Below are positions 34,914 through 44,042 of a DNA stretch of 64,000 bases, in pieces. The notes below the pieces were generated by a model. The model saw nothing but the letters and a program-made list of their open reading frames with translations. It was not told the origin of the DNA and did not search any database. Each line of letters opens with the position of its first letter. The stretch's first letter is position 1. Origin of the DNA: Psychrobacillus antarcticus (GTDB lineage: Bacteria > Bacillota > Bacilli > Bacillales_A > Planococcaceae); the NCBI RefSeq assembly GCF_029533155.1, contig NZ_JAIZDB010000007.1:1-64000 (forward strand), read 5' to 3'. The position numbers and the translations under genes are program-made.

Positions 34914-35285
34914 CGCCGGAGTCGCCACAAATTTCACTACAATCAATTAAGTGAGTAGTACTCTATATTAAGATTTAGCATAGCCTATAGCTTAGGTGAT
35001 AATAGTGCTCAAAGTTAATATAGTGATAAAAACATCTGCTAAATTAGGAATACTATTTTGTAACGAAGGTTGAAAAAAGTAGATATTCTTTCATCTAGTG
35101 GAAATAAGAGAAATATTAAGTGTTCACTAAATAAAGAGGCGAGATAGCGAACGAAATTGCATCTTCGTGAGCTTCTTCTCAAAATAGGATAGGATTTTTT
35201 CTCTAGTTATCCAAAAATGCACTAACCTGTTTCTAAGAGTTGCAGGAGGGCGACGGATAGGCAAACGCCATAAGACTACCAACAT
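34914..35285. other. intergenic DNA, no gene seen
   Basis: Part of an 830-bp gap. Apart from short inverted motifs (an ACCTGTTTCT at 35225-35234 that is complementary to AGAAACAGGT inside the repeat copy at 35347-35356) nothing is recognisable. Confidence 0.5.
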
Positions 35286-35364
35286 CCCTAAAATTCACAC
35301 GGTAATAATATAGCAAAACGTCTGTCCAAAGCCCTTCGAAAACGATAGAAACAGGTCTTGAACT
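35286..35364. repeat. dispersed intergenic repeat, copy 2
   Basis: CCCTAAAATTCAC, CGGTAATAATATAGCAAAAC, GTCTGTCCAAAGCCCTTCGA, AAACGATAGAAACAGG. Matches copy 3 (49840-49920) over its whole length with about ten differences, and copy 1 (4615-4669) over its second half. Confidence 0.75.
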
Positions 35365-35472
35365 TAAATGACTGGGCATGTGCCTGGTCTTTCTTAGTAT
35401 AAACATTAGAAGGAAACCCACTAGGAAATATAGAATTAGTTAGTAGAAGCATAAATGAGGAGATTGATAAGG

Positions 35473-36324
35473 ATGGGTAAACTAGTAGAAAAAGCGATTG
35501 AGTTTGCAGTAATAAAACATGCCGGACAAATGAGGAAAGGAACATCGATTCCTTATATTATGCACCCAATTAGTGTAGGTTTTATTTTGAAGGATGCAAG
35601 GCAATCGGATGAGGTTGTTGCTGCAGGAATATTACATGATACGCTGGAGGATACGGATACAACAGAGGATGAGTTGCTAAATGTATTTGGCAATACTATT
35701 CTTCAATTGGTGAAGGAAGCTTCTGAACCTGATAAGGGGTTGTCATGGGAATTGAGAAAACAGCATACAATTAATGGCATGTCGGAGAAAACAGTTGATA
35801 ATTTATATGTAATTGTGGCAGATAAATTGCATAATCTAAGTACTATTGCTCAATCGGTAGAAGGAGAGGATGTTTGGCTTAGATTTAATCGACCTAAGAA
35901 AGATCAGTCTTGGTATCATCGGAGTATTGTAAAGGCAGTGAAAAATCGTCGCAAGGAAGTCCGTATTATTAAGGACTACGAGCTCTTAGTAAATCAATTG
36001 TTTGTCGGCGTAGATAAAGTGACTAATAAGATAGTAGATGTGATGTTAAGTAATCCCTATTATTGTGGAGAGAAAGAACGTGAAGTATTTGAACAATACC
36101 AAATTCTAAATTTCATGGAAGAAGTGTATAAAGAAGCTAATCAAATTTATCAGGAACAAAATTTTGATAAAATTGAACCGCTTATGCGTACATTGGAGAA
36201 AAGAGGAGTGCAATTTGAATACAATTCAGATGGGCCGTTTATCATTCTAAGCTTTCTTTATACGCTCAAATATCGCCTTGCTTGGTCAGACGATGAAACC
36301 GTTTCGCATTTTAAAAGAGTATAA
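35473..36324 (+). CDS. HD-domain phosphohydrolase of the RelA/SpoT-hydrolase type
   Basis: 283 aa from ATG 35473 (GAGGAG 10 nt upstream; the ATG at 35455 has none). Residues ~10-130 are an HD_4 domain with H (KHAGQMRKG), HD (GILHDTLEDT) and ADKLHNL, the metal pattern of (p)ppGpp hydrolases and MESH1. No synthetase domain. The C-terminal ~130 residues are unfamiliar and helical. It may hydrolyse alarmones or a related pyrophosphate; substrate unproven. Followed 21 nt later by a small acidic gene. Confidence 0.82.
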   Translation: MGKLVEKAIEFAVIKHAGQMRKGTSIPYIMHPISVGFILKDARQSDEVVAAGILHDTLEDTDTTEDELLNVFGNTILQLVKEASEPDKGLSWELRKQHTINGMSEKTVDNLYVIVADKLHNLSTIAQSVEGEDVWLRFNRPKKDQSWYHRSIVKAVKNRRKEVRIIKDYELLVNQLFVGVDKVTNKIVDVMLSNPYYCGEKEREVFEQYQILNFMEEVYKEANQIYQEQNFDKIEPLMRTLEKRGVQFEYNSDGPFIILSFLYTLKYRLAWSDDETVSHFKRV

Positions 36325-36345
36325 AAATTTTTGGAGGCAAATAAT

Positions 36346-36570
36346 ATGGAGGAAAAGAAACCTAGTATGGCTATTTCGAAAGAAGAACTGGCGGAGCTCT
36401 TAAAGAATGCAGGTTCTACCAACCCAGAAGAATTTCCAGACAGCGATTTTGTATGGGATGATTTGGATAAGGATGATTGTCTTGACCAAAGTTACCCGGG
36501 TGTAAGCGAGGAGAATTATAACTTTAAAGGTCCAAATGAATTATTAAAAACCAAAATGAAGGAAATTTAA
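36346..36570 (+). CDS. small acidic hypothetical protein
   Basis: 74 aa from ATG 36346 (TTGGAGG 8 nt upstream). N-terminal helix SKEELAELLKNAG, then a very acidic middle (DSDFVWDDLDKDD) and FKGPNELLK. No membrane segment. Probably co-transcribed with the HD-domain gene. I do not recognise a family. Confidence 0.65.
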   Translation: MEEKKPSMAISKEELAELLKNAGSTNPEEFPDSDFVWDDLDKDDCLDQSYPGVSEENYNFKGPNELLKTKMKEI

Positions 36571-36648
36571 ATATTTCTACTACTATTTAGCATCGGTTTT
36601 ATTATGATAATACCTTCACTACTATTTTATGGTGATTTTAAAGTGTTG

Positions 36649-36677
36649 TTTAACTTTTTTCATCTATGTACTATACT
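36649..36677 (+). promoter_or_regulatory. SigA promoter of the TetR gene
   Basis: TTTAAC (36649-36654), 17-nt spacer, TATACT (36672-36677), 24 nt upstream of the start codon. Confidence 0.65.
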
Positions 36678-36700
36678 ATTTGGGTAGTGAGGTGAGATAA

Positions 36701-37276
36701 GTGGCACGAGAGCGTAAATTTACAGACGACGAGTTATTTAAAGCAACGAAGTTATTGCTAATTAAGGACGGCTATGATTCCTTTACATTTAGCAAGTTAG
36801 CTTCAGTGATGGAGGTTTCTCGTGGCAGTATATATAAATATTATGAGAACAAAGACAATCTTATATCGGAATTTCTCGTGTATGAAATGAATCGCTTTAA
36901 TCTAAGTTTTAGTGGGCTCGATAAAAGTGGAGATTTTCAAACTCAGTTTTCTCTAGTTATTGATTTTATTTTTAAGCATAGTGAGATCCATCAGATATTG
37001 GAGATTATCAATCAAATTCCTAAAAAGTCTTCCCATCGAGACCAATCCAATCAGACAAAGTTAAATACATATTACATTGACATGTACAAACAATTTCAGG
37101 GATTAATCGAGCAGGGGAAGAAGGAGCAAGTGATTAAAAGTCATCTATCTGATGCTATAATTCTTGGGATGATTTTTCAAACAATTGCTATTCCCAATCA
37201 TTTTGGAATTCCTAATGATGAATGGATAGCTTCCATCAGAGAAATCTTAAGTGAAGGAATGTTTCAAAAAGTTTAA
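36701..37276 (+). CDS. TetR-family transcriptional regulator
   Basis: 191 aa from GTG 36701 with GAGGTGAGATAA upstream. N-terminal TetR helix-turn-helix (DGYDSFTFSKLASVMEVSRG, SIYKYYENKDNLI); the ligand-binding part is divergent. Placed just ahead of an MMPL transporter gene and separated from it by a terminator and a perfect 14-bp palindrome, so it probably represses that transporter until an unknown compound binds. Confidence 0.9.
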   Translation: MARERKFTDDELFKATKLLLIKDGYDSFTFSKLASVMEVSRGSIYKYYENKDNLISEFLVYEMNRFNLSFSGLDKSGDFQTQFSLVIDFIFKHSEIHQILEIINQIPKKSSHRDQSNQTKLNTYYIDMYKQFQGLIEQGKKEQVIKSHLSDAIILGMIFQTIAIPNHFGIPNDEWIASIREILSEGMFQKV

Positions 37277-37278
37277 TT

Positions 37279-37328
37279 GACATACACGTCACTTTTACAC
37301 ATAATGTAAGTGACAGGTATGTTTTTTT
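37279..37328 (+). terminator. terminator of the TetR gene
   Basis: CATACACGTCACTT pairs with AAGTGACAGGTATG, followed by seven T. Confidence 0.8.
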
Positions 37329-37336
37329 GTCCAAAG

Positions 37337-37350
37337 TGACACTAGTGTCA
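37337..37350. promoter_or_regulatory. probable TetR operator
   Basis: Perfect palindrome TGACACTAGTGTCA, 30 nt upstream of the transporter start; it lies between a TTGTCC -35-like and a TGAATT -10-like box. Confidence 0.55.
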
Positions 37351-37380
37351 TGAATTAAATAAAAGTAGGAAGTGATCTTA

Positions 37381-39471
37381 TTGAAAAAGATGCTAGCAAA
37401 AGTAACTGATTTTGTTACGACTCGCAAAGGTATGTGGATAACGTTAGGTATTTGGATAGCTCTAACAGTAATTCTTACCGTGTTTGCACCAGGATCAAGT
37501 GATCATAAAGTTTCAAGTGTAGCCTCGTTACCTGAGGATGCCCAATCAGTTATAGCTCAAGAAAATATTGATGAGCATTTTAAAGATGCGGAAAGTTTGC
37601 CGGGAATTTTAGTGCTTCAGTCTAAGGAAGAGATAGAAGTTAAAATGCTTGGAACTGCCTTGGATAAAGTAGCGGCAGCAGATATAAACGGCTTAAAGGA
37701 AATGCTCCCTTTTAGTAAACTGCCACCTCAAGCGCTAGAAGGTTTTTTCTCAGAAGATAAGAAAACAGCCGTTATTCCGCTAAGTTTTATCACTTCTCTA
37801 GAAACTTCTGATTTAGAAGAGAGCTTGGATCAGGTGAGTGAAATTGTAACGGAGGAAACCGGTTCAACCGTTTATATGACGGGACCGGCTGGAATTGCTG
37901 TAGATACGACGAATTTATTTGAACGTGCTGATGTTGTTTTAATATTGTCGACAGTGGGGATTATTTTAATTCTATTAATTGTCATTTATCGTTCTCCATT
38001 ATTAGCGCTAATTCCCCTTTTAGCAGCAGTTTTTGTGTATCAGGTAGTAAATCAATTGCTTGGAATTTTAGGAGGTAACGGTTTAGATTTAGCTAGTCAG
38101 TCTTTATCCATTATGTCTATCCTACTGTTTGCCGCAACGATTGACTATTCGTTGTTCGTATTCTCTCGTTACAGGGAAGAGTTAATGAACTATGAAACTA
38201 AATTCGATGCGATGAAATATGCAATGCGCGAAACTGGAATTCCTGTATTCTTCGCAGGTGGTACAGTTTTAGCTGCAATGCTCGTACTTTTCTTTGCATC
38301 ATTTGGAGATTATCGTAATTTTGCTCCAATATTCGGGACAACAATGCTTGTTATTATGTTTGCATCGGTTACATTAATCCCAGCATTATTTACACTTTTC
38401 GGTCGCAAGTCTTTCTGGCCACGTGTACCGAAATATGGGGAAAAAGAAGTAAAAGCAAATTCATTATGGAACAAAATTGCGAGGTTTGTTGTCAATAAAC
38501 CTAAAATTGCTGCTGCTTCCATATTAGTGATTTTAGTTGTTTCCGCCTTGAATCTATTCAATTTGAATTATGAATTTGATACGATGAAGTCATTCCCTGA
38601 TGATATGCCTTCTCGTGAAGGGTATGAAATTATTGAAAATGAATTTGCAAAAGGGGATTTAGCTCCTACCACTGTCTTGTTTGAATCTGAAAGTGAAATT
38701 ACGGAAGAGACGCAAGCAAGTCTAATCGAACAGTTATTACAGCAAGATTTAGTTAGTACTGTTAGAGCTACGGGGATTTCAGAAGATGGACTTGCAGCAC
38801 AATTCCAATTAACATTTGAGGAAAGTCCATATTCAACTAAGTCGATGGATGCTCTGGAGAAAATGATTGAAGATGAAGAAAGTATTATTAATAGTAGCAA
38901 TATAGAAGGTAATTTATACTTTGCAGGCGAAACAGCCTCACAAGTGGATGATCGTTCCGTAAATAGTCGTGATCTTATCCTTATAATTGTGCTGGAAACA
39001 ATATTAATTTTTATCTTATTAATCGTTTTAACGAAATCTATTAAAATGCCAATATACATGATGGGGACTATTCTATTGTCCTTCTTGGCAGCGCTTGGAT
39101 TAGGTATGTTCTTAACTAACTTATTCTTCGATATTGATACGATTAGTAATCGTGTTCCGTTGTATTCGTTTGTGTTCCTAGTAGCACTCGGAATAGATTA
39201 TAATATTATTCTTATATCAAGATATTTAGAAGAGCGTGAAAAACATCCTGTGAAAAAGGCGGTAGAAATTGCGGTTTCTCACACGGGTGGGGTTATTTCT
39301 TCGGCAGGTATTCTCTTAGCTGCGACCTTCGCAGTATTAATGACTCAGCCGATCCAATTGTTATTCGTTTTCGGATTTATCGTGGCGGTCGGCATTATTT
39401 TGGATACATTCTTAATACGAGGTATTTTATTGCCTGCTTTAATAGTTATGTTTGAAAAAGATAAAAAATAA
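37381..39471 (+). CDS. MMPL-family (RND-type) transporter
   Basis: 696 aa from TTG 37381, best spaced from AGTAGGA; an in-frame GTG (37372) abuts it. Twelve membrane segments in two halves: TM1 (~16-35), a large extracellular loop, TM2-6 with the MMPL motif (AATIDYSLFVFSRYREEL), TM7, second loop, TM8-12 (ALGIDYNIILISRYLEERE). The paired Asp-Tyr in both halves are the proton-relay positions of the superfamily. YdfJ-like; probably exports lipids or drugs. Controlled by the upstream TetR. Confidence 0.9.
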   Translation: MKKMLAKVTDFVTTRKGMWITLGIWIALTVILTVFAPGSSDHKVSSVASLPEDAQSVIAQENIDEHFKDAESLPGILVLQSKEEIEVKMLGTALDKVAAADINGLKEMLPFSKLPPQALEGFFSEDKKTAVIPLSFITSLETSDLEESLDQVSEIVTEETGSTVYMTGPAGIAVDTTNLFERADVVLILSTVGIILILLIVIYRSPLLALIPLLAAVFVYQVVNQLLGILGGNGLDLASQSLSIMSILLFAATIDYSLFVFSRYREELMNYETKFDAMKYAMRETGIPVFFAGGTVLAAMLVLFFASFGDYRNFAPIFGTTMLVIMFASVTLIPALFTLFGRKSFWPRVPKYGEKEVKANSLWNKIARFVVNKPKIAAASILVILVVSALNLFNLNYEFDTMKSFPDDMPSREGYEIIENEFAKGDLAPTTVLFESESEITEETQASLIEQLLQQDLVSTVRATGISEDGLAAQFQLTFEESPYSTKSMDALEKMIEDEESIINSSNIEGNLYFAGETASQVDDRSVNSRDLILIIVLETILIFILLIVLTKSIKMPIYMMGTILLSFLAALGLGMFLTNLFFDIDTISNRVPLYSFVFLVALGIDYNIILISRYLEEREKHPVKKAVEIAVSHTGGVISSAGILLAATFAVLMTQPIQLLFVFGFIVAVGIILDTFLIRGILLPALIVMFEKDKK

Positions 39472-39473
39472 AA

Positions 39474-39520
39474 TAACGCATGGTCATTTTGGTAAAATTC
39501 CAAAAGATCATGCGTTTTTT
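39474..39520. terminator. terminator between MMPL gene and cotJC
   Basis: AACGCATGGTC pairs with GATCATGCGTT plus an inner TTTTGG/CCAAAA pairing, followed by T on the plus strand. Confidence 0.8.
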
Positions 39521-39522
39521 GG

Positions 39523-40092
39523 TTAAAAAACCTTCTTCCTATCCCTTTCATCTTTAAGCATTTCAACAGCCTCACGGAAACGAAGAGAATGAATGTTTTC
39601 TCGTTCTCTTAAAAAACGTAATGAATCATTGATACCAGGATCATCTGAAATATCGATTAACCACTGGTAGGTTGCACGTGCTTTTTCTTCTGCAGCAATA
39701 TCTTCATATAAGTCGGCAATAGGATCACCTTTAGATTGTATATACGTAGCTGTAAATGGAACGCCCCCAGCATTCTCATAGAATAATGAATGGCCATGAT
39801 TAACAAAATGTGCACCTAAACCTGCTTTTTCTAGTTGTTCAGGAGAAGCATCCTTCGTCAATTTATAAATCATGGTCGCCAACATTTCAAGATGTGAGAA
39901 TTCCTCAGTGGAAATATCCGTAAGTAATCCGATTACTTTATCCGGAACAGTATAACGTTGGTTCATATATCGGAGTGCAGCTGCCAGTTCACCATCAGCA
40001 CCTCCGTATTGCTCCATAATATATCTTGCGAGCATTGGATTACAGGTGGTTACTTCAACAGGATAAAGCAACTTCTTTTCATAAACCCACAT
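39523..40092 (-). CDS. cotJC: spore coat protein CotJC (manganese catalase-like)
   Basis: 189 aa, full length. Di-manganese catalase fold: QYGGADGELAAALRYMNQRY, TDISTEEFSHLEMLATMI, and EDIAAEEKARATYQWL give the carboxylate and His ligands. Made in the mother cell and placed in the inner coat; may protect against peroxide. Last gene of cotJABC; 15 nt from cotJB. Confidence 0.95.
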   Translation of the reverse strand: MWVYEKKLLYPVEVTTCNPMLARYIMEQYGGADGELAAALRYMNQRYTVPDKVIGLLTDISTEEFSHLEMLATMIYKLTKDASPEQLEKAGLGAHFVNHGHSLFYENAGGVPFTATYIQSKGDPIADLYEDIAAEEKARATYQWLIDISDDPGINDSLRFLRERENIHSLRFREAVEMLKDERDRKKVF

Positions 40093-40107
40093 CTAATTTC
40101 TCCTTCC

Positions 40108-40374
40108 TCATAATTGCCATGGCCAAGGGGCTTGGTTCCAGCGCCAACCAACTTCTAGTGCCTGTTTAGAGGGTGTGGATTTTAGGGATATTGGTCCAAA
40201 CTTATTTTCATATTGTTTACGTGCAGCCGCAGCATCTTTAATCGCTTCTCTCCATTGATCCAAAGCATCTTCATCATCAGGGTGTGTATCCGTGTATAAT
40301 GTCCATTCAACAACAACAAAATCCGTTTGCTGTATTTTTTTTAATAGAGCCATTCTTTCATCAAAAACACTCAT
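40108..40374 (-). CDS. cotJB: spore coat protein CotJB
   Basis: 88 aa. FVVVEWTLYTDTHPDDEDAL and the C-terminal WRWNQAPWPWQ are typical. Needed for placing CotJC in the coat, as known for B. subtilis. The start ATG (40374) overlaps the stop of cotJA by 4 nt. Confidence 0.93.
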   Translation of the reverse strand: MSVFDERMALLKKIQQTDFVVVEWTLYTDTHPDDEDALDQWREAIKDAAAARKQYENKFGPISLKSTPSKQALEVGWRWNQAPWPWQL

Positions 40375-40589
40375 GAAATTCCTTCCTCTCTGAAGAATCC
40401 ATCCACAAATTGGGGCCAGAGCGAACCATGAATTAGTGCCTCCTCAGGAGAAAATTGTGGTAGACCAGGTTGCTGGAAATTTGTGAAAATCTGTGGTGGC
40501 AACACAAAATACTTTACGGTAATAGGAGGGCAGGGATCCCGTGGCGAAACAAAGGGCTTATAACTTCCTCGATAACTTGGATGTTGCAA
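40371..40589 (-). CDS. cotJA: spore coat protein CotJA
   Basis: 72 aa, Pro-rich (SPRDPCPPITVKYFVLPP; ENLIHGSLWPQF-like end EEALIHGSLWPQFVDG). First gene of cotJABC, with AGAAGGAGTG ribosome site. A SigE-like promoter lies 22 nt upstream. Confidence 0.92.
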   Translation of the reverse strand: MQHPSYRGSYKPFVSPRDPCPPITVKYFVLPPQIFTNFQQPGLPQFSPEEALIHGSLWPQFVDGFFREEGIS

Positions 40590-40610
40590 ATGATATCACT
40601 CCTTCTACCT

Positions 40611-40639
40611 AACCTATGAAGCCAGAACTTGTCTAATTC
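40611..40639 (-). promoter_or_regulatory. SigE-like promoter of cotJABC
   Basis: Minus strand GAATTAG (40639-40633), 14-nt spacer, CATAGGTT (40618-40611), close to the mother-cell SigE consensus. Confidence 0.6.
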
Positions 40640-40680
40640 TTAATAAAGTTGTCTTTTTCTATAATGTATTGGCGTATATA

Positions 40681-40719
40681 TAAAAACTCTTATTAGCTAT
40701 GAAAAACTAATAAGAGTTT
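40681..40719 (-). terminator. terminator of the AEC transporter gene
   Basis: AAACTCTTATTAG / CTAATAAGAGTTT perfect stem, T run on the minus strand. Confidence 0.8.
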
Positions 40720-40750
40720 GCTGGTGTGAAAGTTAATTTTTATTACTCTA

Positions 40751-41656
40751 TTACACACCTAAGAAAAATAAAACTAACGGAATAGAAACGATGCTAATGA
40801 GCGTTGTAATTAGAGTTGTAAACGAAACAAGATCTGGTTCTGTATTAAACTGCAATGCTAACATCGTTGTATTAGCTGCAGTTGGCATAGCCGCTAAAAT
40901 AATCGCAACTTGTTTGACAGTATCATTAACCGGCAAGAAATATAAAATTCCAACAGCTAGAAGGGGGGATATAATTATCCGAATAACAGAAACTGCAGCA
41001 ACGTATCGATAGGCAACCCTATTTCGCGAAATGACAGCTAATTGCATTCCGAGAACGAGCATTACTGTTGGTATAGATGCATCCGCAACAAGTCCAACTC
41101 CATCCAATACCGCCTGTGGTAAGGGTAGTCCGGTTTGTTGAAGGAAAATACCGATTGCAGCTGCATACACGAGCGGCATCCTAATAACTCTGTGCACTGA
41201 CTGCTGCCATGTCGCTTTCTCGCCACCACCAAGAGATGCGAAAAATATACCAAATGTATTAATGAATAAACCATGTAAAACCATGATGATTACAGCATAA
41301 TCAAAGCCAGTAGCACCTAAAGCAAATAACACAACAGGAGCTCCGTAATTTCCACTATTCATAAACATTCCACCTAAAATCATCGCAGAAAGTTCCGAGC
41401 GTGATGATTTCATAAGAATTCAAGTTACCCAAGTAATTATAAGTAAAATAAACGCCAAAATAAGACAGAATAAGACGATATAAAAATATTCCATCGTTAA
41501 GGCATTAGTATAAAAAGTTCGGAAAGCTAAAAATGGGGACATTAGATATAGCGCAGCTGTAGAGATAGATTTAATATCGAAGCCAATAAATTTTTGTCCT
41601 ATAAATCCGATAAAGAAAATAATAAAAACCGGCAATATAATTAATACAAGTTCCAA
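40751..41656 (-). pseudogene. AEC-family (auxin efflux carrier) transporter broken by an in-frame TGA
   Basis: Two same-frame pieces: residues 1-78 (41656-41420, MELVLIILPVFIIFFIGFIG... IITWVT) end at a TGA (41422-41420), and the sequence goes on in the same frame (ILMKSSRSELSAMILGGMFM NSGNYGAPV) to 40751. Together they make a normal ~301-residue AEC carrier with ~10 membrane segments. An ATG at 41413 lacks a ribosome site. A single substitution (for example CGA or TGG to TGA) explains it; a sequencing error or stop-codon readthrough is the alternative. The family moves small organic acids such as malate. Confidence 0.8.
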
Positions 41657-41895
41657 TTCAACACCTTCAATCTAATATCATAATTTAATAGTTCACTTCA
41701 CTCTATTAACTCACTATATCATATTGTTTGAATATTTTTGTGACTCCAGAATATAACCAGGCAGTAGTAGGCGCGAGTGCCCAAGAGAATATGAGCTTAT
41801 TCAAATCTAAGAGAATAATACTTTTCCCTTAGGTTTTTTGCGTTATAATTTAAATGAACTATTAAAAATTTTCAGTCAATGATTGGGGTGGAACA

Positions 41896-42666
41896 ATGGA
41901 TATTAATAACAAAGTGGCAATTGTAACAGGTGGAGCATCTGGATTGGGACTTGGAACTGTTTCGCACTTATTACAAAAAGGAGCTAGGGTAGTAATTTTT
42001 GATTTAAATGAAGCATTAGCTAAAAAGGTCACTCTGGAATTAGGTGAAAATGTATCGTATGAAATAGTTAATGTGACTGATGAAGAATCTGTCCTTAGTG
42101 CAATTCAGCAAACAGTAGAAAAGTTTGGGGCAATACGTATTTGTGTGAATTGTGCAGGTATAGCTCCAGCACAAAAAACAGTAGGAAAATCTGGAGCAAT
42201 GCCTTTAGAAAATTTCAAGAAAGTAATAGATATAAACTTAATAGGAACGTTTAACACATTGAGATTAGCTGCTGCGGAAATGACTAAAAATGATTTGCTT
42301 ACGGAATCCGGTGAGCGAGGCGTTATTATCAATACGGCCTCAGTTGCAGCTTTTGAGGGTCAGATGGGGCAGGCAGCTTATAGTGCTAGTAAGGCAGGGA
42401 TAGTAGGGATGACGTTGCCTATTGCAAGGGATCTGTCCTCTTTTGGAATTCGTATTAATGCGATTGCTCCAGGATTATTCCATACACCTATGGCAGCTGG
42501 CATAGATTATAGAGTAATAGAAAAGCTAGAGTCATTAGTGGAATTTCCAAAGCGACTAGGGCGACCAGAGGAATTTGCTTCATTAGTAGTTTTTATGATT
42601 GAAAATGAGTATATCAACGGGGAAGTCATTCGATTAGACGGAGCAATTCGAATGCAACCGAGGTAA
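41896..42666 (+). CDS. short-chain dehydrogenase, 3-hydroxyacyl-CoA dehydrogenase type 2-like
   Basis: 256 aa. NAD-binding TGGASGLGLG (residues 12-21), NCAGIAPA, active site Ser (NTASVAAFEG) and YSASK. The long insert after AGIAPA and the end PKRLGRPEEFASLVVFMIEN match the type II (HSD17B10-like) 3-hydroxyacyl-CoA dehydrogenases of fatty acid or branched-chain acid breakdown. Probably starts an operon with the thiolase and acyl-CoA dehydrogenase that follow, though a 213-nt gap with structured repeat Y intervenes. Confidence 0.85.
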   Translation: MDINNKVAIVTGGASGLGLGTVSHLLQKGARVVIFDLNEALAKKVTLELGENVSYEIVNVTDEESVLSAIQQTVEKFGAIRICVNCAGIAPAQKTVGKSGAMPLENFKKVIDINLIGTFNTLRLAAAEMTKNDLLTESGERGVIINTASVAAFEGQMGQAAYSASKAGIVGMTLPIARDLSSFGIRINAIAPGLFHTPMAAGIDYRVIEKLESLVEFPKRLGRPEEFASLVVFMIENEYINGEVIRLDGAIRMQPR

Positions 42667-42680
42667 CAAGAAAAGCGCAA

Positions 42681-42841
42681 GCGCCTAGCTTTGGAAGTCA
42701 GTCTAAGTTCGCGACATCGTGTCGCAACGACTGACTGACCCACTTCCTGTGGGCCTCCGAAATACTGAAGCGACTCGAGAGGCTGGTGACCGGAGCTGGA
42801 CAGACAGAAAAGTTAAAGCACCTACTCGATGGGCTAGGCGC
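42681..42841. repeat. REP-like unit bounded by 9-bp inverted ends
   Basis: GCGCCTAGC (42681-42689) and GCTAGGCGC (42833-42841) enclose structured element Y and a tail with GACCGGAGCTGGAC; preceded by AAAAGCGCAA. GCGCAAGCGCC-type intergenic units are widespread in Bacillaceae genomes. It lies between two genes of one apparent operon. Confidence 0.6.
42696..42758 (+). repeat. 63-nt covarying structured element Y
   Basis: Stem A AGTCAGTC/GACTGACT, linker TAAGTTC, stem B GCGAC/GTCGC with loop ATCGT, AAC, GA, stem C CCCAC/GTGGG with loop TTCCT, CCTCC. Same plan and length as element X; six base pairs differ between the two and all keep pairing. Confidence 0.75.
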
Positions 42842-42879
42842 AGAAACTGGACTAAAGAAAAGCGGAGGGTGGAAATGAT

Positions 42880-44031
42880 ATGACAGAGGTTGTAATAGTA
42901 GAAGGGTTACGAACAGCAATCGGAAGAAGAAAAGGGGCGCTTTCAGAATATCGACCAGACGAACTGGCAGCGTTAGTTTTAGACGAGTTAGTAAATCGTG
43001 CTGGTGTGGATAAAGCGGACATAGATGATGTCATTTTAGGATGTGTTACACAAATAGGGGAACAGGGTGGAAATATCGCCCGTACTGCAGCATTGATTGC
43101 TGGATTCCCCATACATGTACCTGGGGTTACCATTGATCGTCAATGTGGTTCAAGTCAACAGGCAGTCCATTTTGCTGCACAAGCAATTGCCTCTGGCGAT
43201 ATGGATATAGTCATTGCTGGTGGTGTAGAAAGCATGACGCGTGAGCCGATGTTTTCAAATGTAGGAAATGCGAAGCTAAGTCCAAAACTAACCGAGAAAT
43301 ATGAAATTATCAATCAAGGGTTATCGTCAGAGCGCATGGTCAAGAAATGGAATTTAACGCGTGAAGAACTGGATAGATATTCTTCTGAAAGTCATACAAA
43401 AGCCTTTGAAGCAATTGAGAAAGGTCATTTCGAAAAAGAAATTGTTCCAGTAGAGGTTCCACAAGCAGATGGTACAGTAAAAAGCTTTGCAATTGATGAA
43501 GGCCCTCGTGCAGGTTCTACTGTTGAAGTATTAAGTGGGTTAAAACCTGTATTTGATGAAAATGGTGTCATTACGGCTGGCAATGCTAGTCAAATGAGTG
43601 ATGGTGCTTCTGCAGTTCTTTTAATGTCTCGTAAAAAGGCAGATGAGTTAGGACTAAAACCAAAAGCTCGTATAGTAGCTCGCAGTGTTACTGGATCTGA
43701 CCCGACGCTTATGCTAACTGGTCCAATTGAAGCGACGAAAAAAGTACTTTTAAAAGCAGGACTTACAATAGAAGACATGGACACCTATGAAGTCAATGAA
43801 GCCTTTGCACAGGTTCCATTAGTTTGGCTTAAAGATACAGGTGCCAATCCAGAAAAGTTAAATCCAGATGGAGGGGCAATAGCATTAGGTCATCCATTAG
43901 GAGCTACAGGAACAAAGTTATTAGTAACCCTACTTCATAGATTAGAACGCACGGGTGGCCGCTATGGTCTTCTTGCTATTTGCGAAGGAATGGGCATGGC
44001 AAATGCCACAATTATTGAAAGAATTGAATAG
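42880..44031 (+). CDS. acetyl-CoA acyltransferase (thiolase)
   Basis: 383 aa with GGAGGGTGG ribosome site. Thiolase fold with nucleophile Cys in DRQCGSSQQAVH (~residue 88), GGVESMTREP, the EAFA loop (YEVNEAFAQVP), GGAIALGHPLGATG (His) and CEGMGMANA (second Cys). Cleaves 3-ketoacyl-CoA in beta-oxidation (or condenses acetyl-CoA). 12 nt from the acyl-CoA dehydrogenase gene; one operon. Confidence 0.93.
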   Translation: MTEVVIVEGLRTAIGRRKGALSEYRPDELAALVLDELVNRAGVDKADIDDVILGCVTQIGEQGGNIARTAALIAGFPIHVPGVTIDRQCGSSQQAVHFAAQAIASGDMDIVIAGGVESMTREPMFSNVGNAKLSPKLTEKYEIINQGLSSERMVKKWNLTREELDRYSSESHTKAFEAIEKGHFEKEIVPVEVPQADGTVKSFAIDEGPRAGSTVEVLSGLKPVFDENGVITAGNASQMSDGASAVLLMSRKKADELGLKPKARIVARSVTGSDPTLMLTGPIEATKKVLLKAGLTIEDMDTYEVNEAFAQVPLVWLKDTGANPEKLNPDGGAIALGHPLGATGTKLLVTLLHRLERTGGRYGLLAICEGMGMANATIIERIE

Positions 44032-44042
44032 GGGGTCTAGTA

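Noticed and set aside
35288-35545. 85-codon minus-strand frame across the dispersed repeat
   Set aside because: Changes between repeat copies alter codons freely and the frame overlaps the start of the HD-hydrolase gene; not coding.
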